In this document: one piece after another, positions 43,528-53,163 of the stretch | How positions within the stretch are numbered: the first letter of the stretch is position 1 | Layout of the letters: each line of letters begins with the position of its first letter | Source of the DNA: CAZUGO01 sp964619935 | GTDB taxonomy: Bacteria; Planctomycetota; Phycisphaerae; UBA1845; CAIVHJ01 | NCBI GenBank assembly: GCA_964619935.1 | Contig: CAZUGO010000001.1 | Location: forward strand, 1 to 62,325 | DNA: 62,325 nt | Direction of reading: 5' to 3' | Program-made: the position numbers and the translations under genes | The notes under the pieces: model-generated | What the model was told of the DNA's origin: nothing | Seen by the model: the letters and a program-made list of their open reading frames with translations, nothing else | Databases searched by the model: none

Positions 43528-45372
43528 ATGGAAGACTCCATTGCGGTGTTCGCAGCCTGCGTGGCGTTCCTGGCCCTGTCAGCCCAATGGGTGGCCTGGC
43601 GTGTCGGGTTGCCGTCGATCCTGTTTCTCATCGCCTTCGGGCTGCTGGTCGGTCCAGCCACCGGATGGCTGAATCCCGACCAGGTTCTCGGGGACCTGCT
43701 GTTCCCGTTTGTTTCCTTCGCCGTGGCCATCATCCTTTTCGAAGGCAGCCTGACGCTGCAGTTCCATGAGATCCGCGGCCACGGCAACGTCGTCCGCAAC
43801 ATGGTGACCGGCGGCTTTGTGGTCACCTGGGTGATCACCGCCGTGGCCTCGGCCGCCCTTGCCGGGCTGAGCTGGAGGATGGCGTTTCTCTTCGGCGCCA
43901 TCATGATCGTGACCGGCCCGACCGTCATCGTGCCGATGCTCCGAGCGGTCCGCCCCAATGCCCGGATCGCCTCGATCCTGCGCTGGGAGGGGATTCTGAT
44001 CGACACCGTGGGCGCCTTCCTGGCGGTCCTGGTGTTCAACTTCATTATCGCCATCCGCTTGTCGGACGCCTTTGGAGGCACAGCGCTGCTGATGGGCCGG
44101 ATGCTGGCGGCCGGCGTGATCACCGGCCTGGTGGCCGGCTGGTTCTGGGCCCGCGTCTTGCGTTCCGACCGGCTGCCGACCTACCTGCACAACATGGGCA
44201 CCCTGATGCTGGTCCTGATCACCTTCGCGGTGGCCAACCTCTGGGAACATGAGGCCGGGCTGCTGGCCGTGACCATCATGGGCGTGTGGCTGGCCAACGA
44301 TCACGAACTGCACCTGGACGACATCCTGAACTTCAAGGAAAGCCTGACGCTTTCGCTGATTTCGGCGATGTTCATCATTCTGGCGGCCCGTCTCGATCCC
44401 GCGCAACTGCCGTACCTGATCAGCGGGCCCGCGCTGGGCGTGCTCGCGGTGATCATGTTCGTGGCCCGCCCCGCCAAGATCTTTGCCGCCGCCTGGGGCA
44501 GCACGCTGAGCTGGCAGGAGAAGGCAGCGCTGTCCTGGATCGCTCCACGGGGCATCGTCGCGGCCGCCATCAGCGCCCTGTTTGCATATCGCTTGCAATC
44601 CCAGGGCGTTGCGGGTGCCGAGCGGCTGGTGCCGCTCACTTTTACGGTAATCGCCGGCACCGTCATCTGGCAGAGCCTGACCTCCGGCCCAGTGGTCCGA
44701 GCCCTGGGCGTGGCCGGCCCACCGCCGTTCGGATTGCTGATCGTCGGCGGCAACCACTTCGCCCGAAGCCTGGGCGAGGCGCTGCACGCCGCCGACCTGC
44801 AGGTGCTCCTGGTGACCAGCCAGTGGGATCACGCCCGGCTGGCGCGGATGGCCGGCGTGCCGGTGTATCTCGGGAATCCGCTCTCAGACCACGCCGAACG
44901 ACACCTGGACATGAGCGGCATCGGCACGATATTGGCACTCAGCAGTCAGGCGAACGTCAGCGATCTGGTGTCGCGCGGATTCGCACCGGAATTGGGCCGC
45001 CGCAACGTCTACGTGGTGCCGCCCGGATCGGGCGATGAGAAGAGCCGCGAAGACAAGTACTGGGTGTCGTCGGCCTTCCGCGGTCGCCGTGCATTCGCCG
45101 AAGACCTCAATGTGTCTGCCCTGGACCGATTGATGCAGCAGGACTACCAGCCGCGGGCCACCCAACTGACCAAGGATTTCGGATTCGCCGAGTACCGCGA
45201 GAAGCATCCGGATGCGCTGCCATTGCTGGCCTGGAATGAGCAGCGGCGGCCGCGGATTCTGACGCCGAGCGAGGATTGGGAACCGCCGGCCGGCTGGACG
45301 CTGCTGGCGTTGCGCCCTCCGGAGCCCGACCCGCCGGCGCCGCCGGCCGGTGACAAGGCGCTCCAGGAATGA
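43528..45372 (+). CDS. Cation/proton antiporter with C-terminal Rossmann domain
   Basis: 614 residues. About 12 membrane segments in the first 400 residues, with ILFEGSLTLQFHEIRG and LRWEGILIDTVGAFLAVLVF. The latter places an acidic residue and Asp in the ion-binding helix, as in CPA1-type Na+/H+ exchangers, though the usual ND pair is changed to ID. After residue 400, FGLLIVGGNHFARSLGEAL begins a nucleotide-binding TrkA-N-like domain, then a soluble tail. Likely exports Na+ or K+ for protons under ligand control. A weak ribosome site. The stop is followed after four bases by a perfect hairpin. Confidence 0.88.
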   Translation: MEDSIAVFAACVAFLALSAQWVAWRVGLPSILFLIAFGLLVGPATGWLNPDQVLGDLLFPFVSFAVAIILFEGSLTLQFHEIRGHGNVVRNMVTGGFVVTWVITAVASAALAGLSWRMAFLFGAIMIVTGPTVIVPMLRAVRPNARIASILRWEGILIDTVGAFLAVLVFNFIIAIRLSDAFGGTALLMGRMLAAGVITGLVAGWFWARVLRSDRLPTYLHNMGTLMLVLITFAVANLWEHEAGLLAVTIMGVWLANDHELHLDDILNFKESLTLSLISAMFIILAARLDPAQLPYLISGPALGVLAVIMFVARPAKIFAAAWGSTLSWQEKAALSWIAPRGIVAAAISALFAYRLQSQGVAGAERLVPLTFTVIAGTVIWQSLTSGPVVRALGVAGPPPFGLLIVGGNHFARSLGEALHAADLQVLLVTSQWDHARLARMAGVPVYLGNPLSDHAERHLDMSGIGTILALSSQANVSDLVSRGFAPELGRRNVYVVPPGSGDEKSREDKYWVSSAFRGRRAFAEDLNVSALDRLMQQDYQPRATQLTKDFGFAEYREKHPDALPLLAWNEQRRPRILTPSEDWEPPAGWTLLALRPPEPDPPAPPAGDKALQE

Positions 45373-45376
45373 GCCG

Positions 45377-45407
45377 GGCCACCCGGGCATCATGCACCCG
45401 GGTGGCC
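45377..45407. terminator. Perfect 11-bp hairpin, likely transcription terminator
   Basis: GGCCACCCGGG (45377-45387) and CCCGGGTGGCC (45397-45407) form an exact inverted repeat around a nine-base loop. It begins four bases after the antiporter stop and lies between convergent genes, so it could stop transcription from both sides. No T-run follows. Confidence 0.65.
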
Positions 45408-45455
45408 GCGACCCGACCCTTTCCTCACACGCTCAATCCGCCACGGGGCGGCGAC

Positions 45456-48400
45456 TCAATTGCAGACCTCGCCGCACAAGCCCGCGGCCAGGGCGGCACA
45501 GATCTCATCCCAGAGCACCGCGCAGCAGAAATCATCCACACCGCAGACCACGGCGGCGCAGAAATCATCGTCGCATCCGGTGCCGGCGTGAGCCGCGCAG
45601 CAGTTGCTCTGCCCAGCGATGGCCTGGCACTCGATGTCGCAGGTCACGCCATTCGGCGGATCGCACTCCTCGAATCCCTCGACGATGCCGTCTCCGCAGC
45701 AGGGATCGCCGGTCGGCTCGACCACGCAGCCCACCCCAGGCACACAGCGGTTCACCGAACACTGGACGCCGTCTTCGCAGAGCCCGTCGTCGTAGACGTA
45801 CTCACAGTCCCGCAGCACTTCGCTGCAGAAATCCTGGCTGCACGCCAGTCCATCGTTGCACGCCGCCGGAATCCCCGGCCGGCAGTGGCCTTCGTCGCAG
45901 GTCTCGGCACCATTGCAGAACAACCCGTCATCACACTGGGCGTCGGTCACACAGCCCAGGGTCTCGCTGCACGGTCCCCAGGCGCCCAGCACCTGGGCCA
46001 GGTCGGCGGGACCGACCGTGCAGTCCCCGTTGAAGTCGGACGAGCAGTCCGCCGGCGCGCAGGATTCGCAGGGGCCCCAGGCGCCCAGCAGCGCGGCCAG
46101 GTCGGCAGGCCCGGTGACCCCGTCTCCGTTGAGGTCGGTCACGCAGTTCTGCGGAATCTCCTGATCGAAGAACCCACCCAGAATGTTGATGCAATCCGAC
46201 CGGGTGACACCAGACACGCAGCCATCCGGTGCGCAGCAATCTCCGATCTCCGGGTAGGTCGCGCCAAGCACTTCCAGGGAGATGCGCACGGCGGCCCGCA
46301 TCAGCGCCGTGTTGGGTCCGGAGGGCAGGTAGGCGCCACCGGTGACGTCGGCCAGCTCTTCGGACTGGACGGTCAGCAGGTCCGGCGGGATCAGTGGATC
46401 GCCGGTGTCCTGACCCTGCGGTGACACCACCGTGGGCCCCGCGTGATCGGCATTGAGCACGAACAGGATCGGCGTCTGGGCCATGACCGACGGGTTGGCC
46501 AGCTCGGTGAGCACCGCCGTGCGCCCGACCGCCTCCAGCGTCGTGCCGGGGTAGGACTCCCAGTCCGAATTGTGGAACGGCGCATCGGTCAGCAGGTAGA
46601 TCACCGGGGTGCGCCCCGACTGCCAGTTCATCGGCATGGGGCTGATCTCGCCGGCATTGTTGCCGGGCACGCCGTCGTTGTTCAGGTCGCGCCCCGATCC
46701 GGTCATCAGTTGATAGATCGCTTCATACTGCGATTCCGGCAGGTCCGACCCACCGCTCGCCTGCAGTGCGGCCACCGAACCGAAAAACGTGGCGGTATTG
46801 ACGCTCAGGGACTGGTTGACGGTGTAGGCGAAGTCGCCGGCGCCCCCATACGGCGCCATCGGGAAATCCCGGAAGCTGGCCAGCCCGAAGCGGGTGTCGG
46901 GAAACGCTGCCAGCACATCGCCGACGATGCCCGGCATTTGCGGGGAGATGTAATTGCTCAGGTCATCGAAGTAGCTGCCGCTGACGTCGATGAGAAACAC
47001 GACATCGAGCGCCGGCACGGCGGCCTGGGGCAGCGGGAAGGCGTCAAAGTCGAAGCACAGGTCCTGGCCGTTGCAGGGGCCGATGTTGTGAATGGACACG
47101 TCGGTCCCGCTGTTGCCATAGGGTTTGGAGTTCGGCGTGGTCGACGAGTCGAACTGGCTGTTGCCCGAACTGCCGGGAAACAGATCCCCGTCGTCACCGC
47201 GATTGAAGCCGGCTTCCAGGTCGCAGGCCCCGTCGGCCTGCTCCAGCGCCACGCTGTAGTTCGACGGGCAGCCCGGGCAGTTGTTGCCGCATTTCTCCTT
47301 TTGATTGCAGGAATTGGACAGGTTGCAGCCGGCCGCCAGGCGGGCATCGATGTGCCAGATGGCCAGACCGGGCGTGTGCAGGTTGACGTCGGATCCCAGC
47401 GGCTGGCGATTTTCGATCAGAAAATACTCGCGGGCCCGCTGCTCGTTGTAGATCTTGTAGATCACCGGATTGGTTTCCACCGGCGGCAGCGTGGCGCTAC
47501 CCATCGGATCGGTCAACAGTGTGGGCAGCACCCAGCCCAACTCGGTCTTGGACCAGGCGCCCATGTGTGCGGGACTGTCCGGCTGATTCCAGTTCCCGGC
47601 GCCCATCAAGCCCCAGTGCCCGATGCCGGAGGAACTGCCGTCGGTGTCGTAGAGGTCAGGCAGACCGAGCACATGGCCGAACTCGTGACAGAACACGCCG
47701 ATCTCGACCAGGCCGTTGCCGTCACAGGTCAGGGCCGGCTGAATGGAATAGTCGTCGATGCGGATGAACCCACCACCGGCGGCCAGGTCGCCGGTCTGCA
47801 ACGGGGCGCCGCTGATCGCCGAGGAGTAGGTCCAACGGTGTGACCAGATGTTGGTGTTGGTTTCCAGACACTCGCCGCCGATTTCGGGATGGACCACGGC
47901 CAGCAGGTCGACGAAGCCGTCGTCATCGCCGGAGTTGGGAGCGCCGTCGGGACCGTCGTTGTCGTACATCCCGAAGTTGACCGTTCCGTCGATGGCGGCA
48001 ATGGCTTCGCTGATCAACTCGCCAATGCGGCCGGCCGGCGGTCCTCCCAAGCCCTGGCCATTGCCCTCGTAGTAGGTGTCGTTCTGGCTGAGGTTGCCGG
48101 CTGACAGCACATCGCCGGTCATGGTCAGTTGGCCGTAGGAGATTTCATCGTAATACTCGGTCAGCGTCATCGGTGACCACGGCCCGTTGAACAGCTCGGT
48201 CTCCAGATCATTGAGGGCCACCGCGGGAATCCCCTGGTTGGCGAACCCGACCAGCACCACCGGGACCCGCAGCGTGCCGGTCACCGCGGTCGCCTGGCGA
48301 TCGGCGGTGCCGGCCTCACGCGCCTGCCGGGCCCGTTGCACCGCCGCCTTCCAGCCGCGGGCCGCACCCGAACCGTGCTGTTTGACGAATGCGCGGACAT

Positions 48401-48554
48401 GGTCCGGCATTGCCTTTCCCGGTTGCGGCGGTGGCGTGGCCCATGCGGGCAGCCCGCCGGCGATCCACGCGCTCGTCGCCGCGGCTGCCAGAACTGCCGG
48501 CCACCACCGCCGCCGACCTCCGCGACATTCATTCTGGTTCGTGTGGTTCATCAT
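45456..48554 (-). CDS. Secreted M6-type metalloprotease with VWA, dockerin-like and Cys-rich domains
   Basis: About 1032 residues. Signal peptide, then an M6/InhA-like peptidase whose zinc site is CHEFGHVLGLPDLYDTD followed by GIGHWGLMGAGNW. After about residue 530 a von Willebrand A domain begins (VVFLIDVSGSYFDDL) with a MIDAS-like DVSGS. Next come two dockerin-like segments (NGDGVTGPADLAALLGAWG type), a long Cys-rich stretch with CDDGLFCNGAETCDEGHC, and a final Cys module ending in FCCAVLWDEIC. ATG 48554 has GGAGGAG. It would act outside the cell as a protease with attachment modules. The VWA and protease pairing is unusual. Confidence 0.88.
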   Translation of the reverse strand: MMNHTNQNECRGGRRRWWPAVLAAAATSAWIAGGLPAWATPPPQPGKAMPDHVRAFVKQHGSGAARGWKAAVQRARQAREAGTADRQATAVTGTLRVPVVLVGFANQGIPAVALNDLETELFNGPWSPMTLTEYYDEISYGQLTMTGDVLSAGNLSQNDTYYEGNGQGLGGPPAGRIGELISEAIAAIDGTVNFGMYDNDGPDGAPNSGDDDGFVDLLAVVHPEIGGECLETNTNIWSHRWTYSSAISGAPLQTGDLAAGGGFIRIDDYSIQPALTCDGNGLVEIGVFCHEFGHVLGLPDLYDTDGSSSGIGHWGLMGAGNWNQPDSPAHMGAWSKTELGWVLPTLLTDPMGSATLPPVETNPVIYKIYNEQRAREYFLIENRQPLGSDVNLHTPGLAIWHIDARLAAGCNLSNSCNQKEKCGNNCPGCPSNYSVALEQADGACDLEAGFNRGDDGDLFPGSSGNSQFDSSTTPNSKPYGNSGTDVSIHNIGPCNGQDLCFDFDAFPLPQAAVPALDVVFLIDVSGSYFDDLSNYISPQMPGIVGDVLAAFPDTRFGLASFRDFPMAPYGGAGDFAYTVNQSLSVNTATFFGSVAALQASGGSDLPESQYEAIYQLMTGSGRDLNNDGVPGNNAGEISPMPMNWQSGRTPVIYLLTDAPFHNSDWESYPGTTLEAVGRTAVLTELANPSVMAQTPILFVLNADHAGPTVVSPQGQDTGDPLIPPDLLTVQSEELADVTGGAYLPSGPNTALMRAAVRISLEVLGATYPEIGDCCAPDGCVSGVTRSDCINILGGFFDQEIPQNCVTDLNGDGVTGPADLAALLGAWGPCESCAPADCSSDFNGDCTVGPADLAQVLGAWGPCSETLGCVTDAQCDDGLFCNGAETCDEGHCRPGIPAACNDGLACSQDFCSEVLRDCEYVYDDGLCEDGVQCSVNRCVPGVGCVVEPTGDPCCGDGIVEGFEECDPPNGVTCDIECQAIAGQSNCCAAHAGTGCDDDFCAAVVCGVDDFCCAVLWDEICAALAAGLCGEVCN

Positions 48555-48890
48555 GGCCCAACTCCTCCTGTGCTTCCTGAAGTCACCCAATCGCAGCCGG
48601 GCCGTGCACGCTGCAGCGGCCTCGCGATTTCGATCCCACAGGAAGACGGGCGGACCGCCGGCGCGGCTGGTGGAATCTGCGATCATTCCAACCACCGTCA
48701 AAAAGCGGACGCGACCGCATGGCTTGGAGGGATTCAGCCCGGGTGGCTGACTTGCAGCAGGACCGCCGGCGATGCCCGTGACCGTCTGAGGCGCCATCGC
48801 CAGGGCGCACCACAACACCAACCCACCCGCACCGCAGGTCACGCAACCCACATGCCGAACCGCATGGGGGCGCTGCCCTCGTGCCACCCC

Positions 48891-50489
48891 CTAGCCGGGT
48901 GTGCAGGCGCTGCACAAGGCGGCGGCTTCCGCGGCACAGATGTCGTCCCACAGAACGGAACAGCAAAACGGGTCCAGGCCGCAGACCACCGTCCGGCAGT
49001 CCGGGTCGCTGCATCCCGGGTAGACGTGGGCAACGCAGCAGCTGCGCGGCGGCGGCGGGCACGGGGTTGCCTCGGGGAGGTCGCAGGATTCGTCTTCAAA
49101 CCAGGACGCATCCACCGCGCAGAAGGTCTGGTCGCCCGGGACGCAATTGGCCGGACAGCCGCCCCAGCCGCCGATGAACTGGGCCAGGTCAGTCGGCGTC
49201 ACCAGGCAGTCATGATTCAGGTCACCCATGCAGCTTGAATTGCAGGCTCCTGGAACACACGGCGCGGGGCAGGACCCCCAGCCGCCCAGCAGGGCCGCAA
49301 GATCCGCCCGGCCGACCACACAATCGCCATTGAAATCGGCACACACCGGATCGGGCCGCAGACAGAATTCCTCGGGCATGTCGCCGACGCAAATGCCGTC
49401 GCGACAGCAGGCGCTTAACTTCATGATCGCGAAATCGTGGACACACGCCGACGGCTCAACGCAGGGTTCGACCGTCAGCGCGTCCAGGTTGTCGTCCTCG
49501 CGCAGCCCGATCGCCGAGTGACTCACCACAATGGCGAGCCCGCCGAACCCGCTGGCCAACGACGGTCCGGTGATCAGGACGTCCGCTGGAGAGGCCCCCA
49601 ACTCGGCGAGTGTCGGCGAGTTGGGGGCCAGCGAAAACAGCAACCGGTCGGTGGCCGGATTGAACGTCAGCAAGTCGCCGTCGCGGTCACTGACCACCAA
49701 TGCGTCGAGGTCATCGCCCGGATCGAGCCCCAAATCGTGGGCCTCGGCGTAGACCACGCGCTGGTTGCCGGGCGCTTCATTCTGCGGGTTGCGATCGAAG
49801 AACACAGTGGCCCCACCCGAGCCACCGTTCGAAGGACTGTCCGCCGTCAGGCTCAGGTACACCGGAAGATTGGGACCGTCGGGGCGGTAGTGGGCGTTCA
49901 TGTCGTCCAGCGGCGCGCTGTTGGGCTGCACCGGGGATGATTCCGGCACCAGGTTGTGGTCGCATCCGCCGACGTCCGCCTGGTTGCCGATCAGGGTGTT
50001 GTTGCCCAAGAAACCCCCGAGTTGCAGGCCGCCGTCCAGGAAGAAGGTTTGCAGGCCCATGTATTCGTCGCCGGCCGCCTGCTGGAGTTCGGCCTGGTCC
50101 AGTACGTTGTACGGAAACATGCCGCTGAGTTCCGGATCCGGTTTGACCGCTCCAGTGGAATCGCGATCCACCGAGAACAGCACCGCCACCGGCGCTCGAA
50201 ACAGCAGCGCCCCGTGGTTCTTGGACAAGGCATCGATGTCATCGCCGTCCATCAACCCCAGGCCGCCGACCCCCGAGTAGGCCACCGCGGGCGGCGACCC
50301 CTGCCCGTCCACGGTCAAGATGTCGTGCGATCCGATTCCTGGAAGGGCCGCCGTCGGTGAATCGCCGTCGATCGAGAAGTGCGGTCGTGGCAGCGGATTG
50401 GTGGCATACTCCGCCTGCGCCGGGCCCACCACGCACACGCCGACAAGCGCCGCCAGCACGACACGATACTGCCGAACGGATCGAAACAT
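48891..50489 (-). CDS. Secreted protein with dockerin-like repeats and C-terminal Cys module
   Basis: About 532 residues, signal peptide (RVVLAALVGVCVVGPAQA). The first 350 residues are a beta-rich region with repeated LGLDPGDDLDALVVSDRDGD and DDNLDAL motifs, each perhaps binding Ca. Two dockerin-like segments follow (FNGDCVVGRADLAALLGGWG and one with LVTPTDLAQFIGGWG), and the C-terminus is a Cys module with FCCSVLWDDIC, closely like the one ending the neighbouring protease. GGAGCGCCC precedes ATG 50489. Probably a cell-surface structural or binding protein. Confidence 0.85.
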   Translation of the reverse strand: MFRSVRQYRVVLAALVGVCVVGPAQAEYATNPLPRPHFSIDGDSPTAALPGIGSHDILTVDGQGSPPAVAYSGVGGLGLMDGDDIDALSKNHGALLFRAPVAVLFSVDRDSTGAVKPDPELSGMFPYNVLDQAELQQAAGDEYMGLQTFFLDGGLQLGGFLGNNTLIGNQADVGGCDHNLVPESSPVQPNSAPLDDMNAHYRPDGPNLPVYLSLTADSPSNGGSGGATVFFDRNPQNEAPGNQRVVYAEAHDLGLDPGDDLDALVVSDRDGDLLTFNPATDRLLFSLAPNSPTLAELGASPADVLITGPSLASGFGGLAIVVSHSAIGLREDDNLDALTVEPCVEPSACVHDFAIMKLSACCRDGICVGDMPEEFCLRPDPVCADFNGDCVVGRADLAALLGGWGSCPAPCVPGACNSSCMGDLNHDCLVTPTDLAQFIGGWGGCPANCVPGDQTFCAVDASWFEDESCDLPEATPCPPPPRSCCVAHVYPGCSDPDCRTVVCGLDPFCCSVLWDDICAAEAAALCSACTPG

Positions 50490-50518
50490 GGGCGCTCCTG
50501 TCCATGGGACGCGTGCCG

Positions 50519-53152
50519 TCAATCGGCGGCATCCGCCCAGGCCGACATCGGCCAATCCGGCGCGGAGCCCATGCGATTGATCAGCAGGGTCGCCAGGTAC
50601 TCGTACCGCTGAAAATCACGGCAGGCCGCGGCGGCCTGCAGCTGGGCGAGCGCTGGCGCCCGCCGGCCGGCGGCCAGCAACCGCAGGCCATCAAAGAAGT
50701 ATACCTGAGCCCGCAACCAGGTGGGATCGTCGGGCTGCAGTTGTTCCGCCAGCCGCAGCACCGTGGCCAGCGTGACCTCACCCAGGCCGAAGGCCACCAA
50801 CGCCCGGTTCCATTCGGAGGACTCGTACGGAAACAGCACGGCCTCCCAGTCGGCATGCTCCCGGGCCGCGTCCAGGCAGTCGCGGGCCGCGCCGGCGTCA
50901 CCCACGAGCCAGAAGCCGGCGGCTTCCGCCAGGATCGCGGCCGGTTCACGCCGGGTGTGCAACGCCTGGCGAACGGGATCGTCGCTCGGCACCGGCTCGC
51001 CACCGAACTCGCGGCGCAGCAGGTCGCGGAGCGGTCCGGCCAGCCACAACCCGATCAGGTCATCGCAGGACGAGACGTCCGGAATCGCGGCTACCGCCGA
51101 TTCCAGATCGTCCAGCGCCGCCGACGTTTGGCCCGCCCAATAGTGGTTCCGCCAGCGATAACGATACACCAGGTGCCGGCGGCGCTCGGCCGCCGCACAG
51201 CGCCCTTCCGCGGCATCGGCCAGATCGTAATGTTCGATTGCCGCGGCGTAGTCGCCGCGGCCCTCATGACAATAGGCCTCCGCCAGATGGCCATTGGCCG
51301 CGCCTTCGGGGTCCGCCTGGGCCAGTCGTGCGTGGTGCACCGCCGTGTCAAAGTACTCCGCCGAACGCGCTGGATCGATTTGCGAGGCCAAGTGATAGGC
51401 GATCGACAGCAGGTAGTGCGGATAGCCGCTGTGGGGCCGCAGGCGGGCGACGCCCTGCAGACGCGAAACGCTCTCGTCAATCAACTCCGGGCGGCGCTGG
51501 TGATACAGCCGCCAGTTCATGGCCCGAGCCTGGTGCAGCATGGCTTGTGGATAGTCGGCGCGGAGCCGAATCGCCTGATCGTAGCAGGCGATGGCCTGCT
51601 CGGTCTGATGTTGGCCTCCGATCGACAGGATCGCCTGACCGCGCAGAAACCACTGCTCCGCCAACGGCGGCTCGGCGGCGCACAGGGCGTCGGCCTGCTC
51701 GAGCGCCCGCCGGGCCGGCACCTTGCGACCCTGCCCGCTGAGGGCCCAGGCCTTGAGATACCAGGCGGTCACGTTCTGCGGTTCGTCCGCGAGGGCTTGA
51801 TCGACGTGCTCCAGGGCGGTGGCGGCCGAGATCGGCAAAAACGCCAGCGCCGTGGCCAGCTCACTCTGCACATCGTCGACCCCCCAGCGGCGCTCCAGCA
51901 GGGCCAGGGCCGCCGCGGGCCGGCGATAATCCTGAAAGGCCAACTGCGCCCAGGCCGAGCGGACCCGCTCCGCGGCGCTGGCCCGGAGTTGGTGGGCTCC
52001 GACCGACACGGCGGCGCTCGCGGCCAGCATGAACGTCGTGATCGCCGGATGCCGGCGCGCCCATCTGCCGAGTCGCGCCGGCCACGGCGTCCGCCGGCTG
52101 CGAATCGGACGGTGCTCCAGAAAGCGCCGCAGATCAGCGCCCAGATCGGCCGCTCGCTGAAACCGCCGTGAGGGCTCCTTGTGCAGGGCCCGCAGGCAGA
52201 TCGTCTCCAGATCGACGGGGATGCGGCGATCCAGTTGTCGCGGCGGACGCGGGTCGCAGGTCTTGATCTGGTGCAGGAGCTGGTTGGCGTTTCGACCGCC
52301 AAACGGCCGACGCAACGTCAACACCTCATAGAGGGTGGCGCCCAGGCTGTAGATGTCGCTGCGGGCGTCGGCGGTGCAACAACCGTCGGCTTGCTCGGGG
52401 GCCATGTAGGCCGGCGTACCCAGCACGTCTCCGGTCATGGTGACACCCGGATCTTCCAGCACCCGGGCCAGCCCGAAATCGGCGATGCGGTAGCGGCCGT
52501 CGACCCCGACCAGGATGTTCTGGGGCTTGATGTCGCGATGCACGATGCGCTGATCGTGGGCATGTTGCAGGGCGTCGGCCAGGGCGGCGAAATCCGTGGC
52601 GATCCGCCGGTAGTTGGGCGCTTTGGCTGCCGTCGAGCGCTGCTGCCGCCCGAGCATTTGGCTGAGGGTCTGCCCTTCAACCAGCTCCATCGCCAGGTAG
52701 TAGCCACCGCTCAGGCGCCCTTGATCGTAGATCGGCACGATATGCGGATGCTTCAGACGGGCGGCGGTTCGCCCTTCGTTGGAGAAGCGATGGATGGCCC
52801 GGGCTGACAGCAGCGGCCCGCCCAAAATCTTCAGGGCCACCGTGCGGTTCAGCGCCCGCTGTCGGGCCCGGTAGACCACGGCCATCCCGCCGCGCCCAAT
52901 TTCTTCCTCGATTTCGTAGTCGGTAAGACGCAGCGCCATCGGGCCGAGGCCGGCGTGCAGCCGCCCGGGCTCCGCGGCACTGCTGCCGGGATCGTCGCAG
53001 CGCAGCGCCCGCAGCACCGCCGAGGTTTCCTGCAGTTTGAGACGGCATTCCAAGCAGTCGCTCAGATGGGCCTGGAACGCGCCCGCCGTGTCCCCGGCCA
53101 GGCCGCACTCCAGTTGATCGAGCAGCAGCAGTTCAGCCTGTTGACAATCCAT
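50519..53152 (-). CDS. Ser/Thr protein kinase with zinc-finger N-terminus and TPR-like tail
   Basis: About 877 residues. The N-terminus MDCQQAELLLL with HLSDCLEC (His 29, Cys 33, Cys 36) looks like an anti-sigma zinc finger. The kinase domain (residues 80-330) is complete: GRGGMAVVYRA, Lys 108 in VALKIL, HRDIKPQNIL, DFGLAR and GTPAYMAPEQ. One membrane segment follows (ITTFMLAASAAVSVG) and then about 480 residues of helical TPR-like repeats. Sits 11 bases after the ECF sigma gene, so a sigma/anti-sigma-kinase pair is likely. GTG 53173 is an alternative start that would overlap the sigma gene. Confidence 0.92.
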   Translation of the reverse strand: MDCQQAELLLLDQLECGLAGDTAGAFQAHLSDCLECRLKLQETSAVLRALRCDDPGSSAAEPGRLHAGLGPMALRLTDYEIEEEIGRGGMAVVYRARQRALNRTVALKILGGPLLSARAIHRFSNEGRTAARLKHPHIVPIYDQGRLSGGYYLAMELVEGQTLSQMLGRQQRSTAAKAPNYRRIATDFAALADALQHAHDQRIVHRDIKPQNILVGVDGRYRIADFGLARVLEDPGVTMTGDVLGTPAYMAPEQADGCCTADARSDIYSLGATLYEVLTLRRPFGGRNANQLLHQIKTCDPRPPRQLDRRIPVDLETICLRALHKEPSRRFQRAADLGADLRRFLEHRPIRSRRTPWPARLGRWARRHPAITTFMLAASAAVSVGAHQLRASAAERVRSAWAQLAFQDYRRPAAALALLERRWGVDDVQSELATALAFLPISAATALEHVDQALADEPQNVTAWYLKAWALSGQGRKVPARRALEQADALCAAEPPLAEQWFLRGQAILSIGGQHQTEQAIACYDQAIRLRADYPQAMLHQARAMNWRLYHQRRPELIDESVSRLQGVARLRPHSGYPHYLLSIAYHLASQIDPARSAEYFDTAVHHARLAQADPEGAANGHLAEAYCHEGRGDYAAAIEHYDLADAAEGRCAAAERRRHLVYRYRWRNHYWAGQTSAALDDLESAVAAIPDVSSCDDLIGLWLAGPLRDLLRREFGGEPVPSDDPVRQALHTRREPAAILAEAAGFWLVGDAGAARDCLDAAREHADWEAVLFPYESSEWNRALVAFGLGEVTLATVLRLAEQLQPDDPTWLRAQVYFFDGLRLLAAGRRAPALAQLQAAAACRDFQRYEYLATLLINRMGSAPDWPMSAWADAAD

Positions 53153-53163
53153 GCCGGTGGCCT

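Noticed and set aside
50357..52171. A plus-strand open frame of about 600 codons opposite the kinase gene
   Set aside because: The minus strand carries all kinase motifs in order; the plus frame is a shadow.
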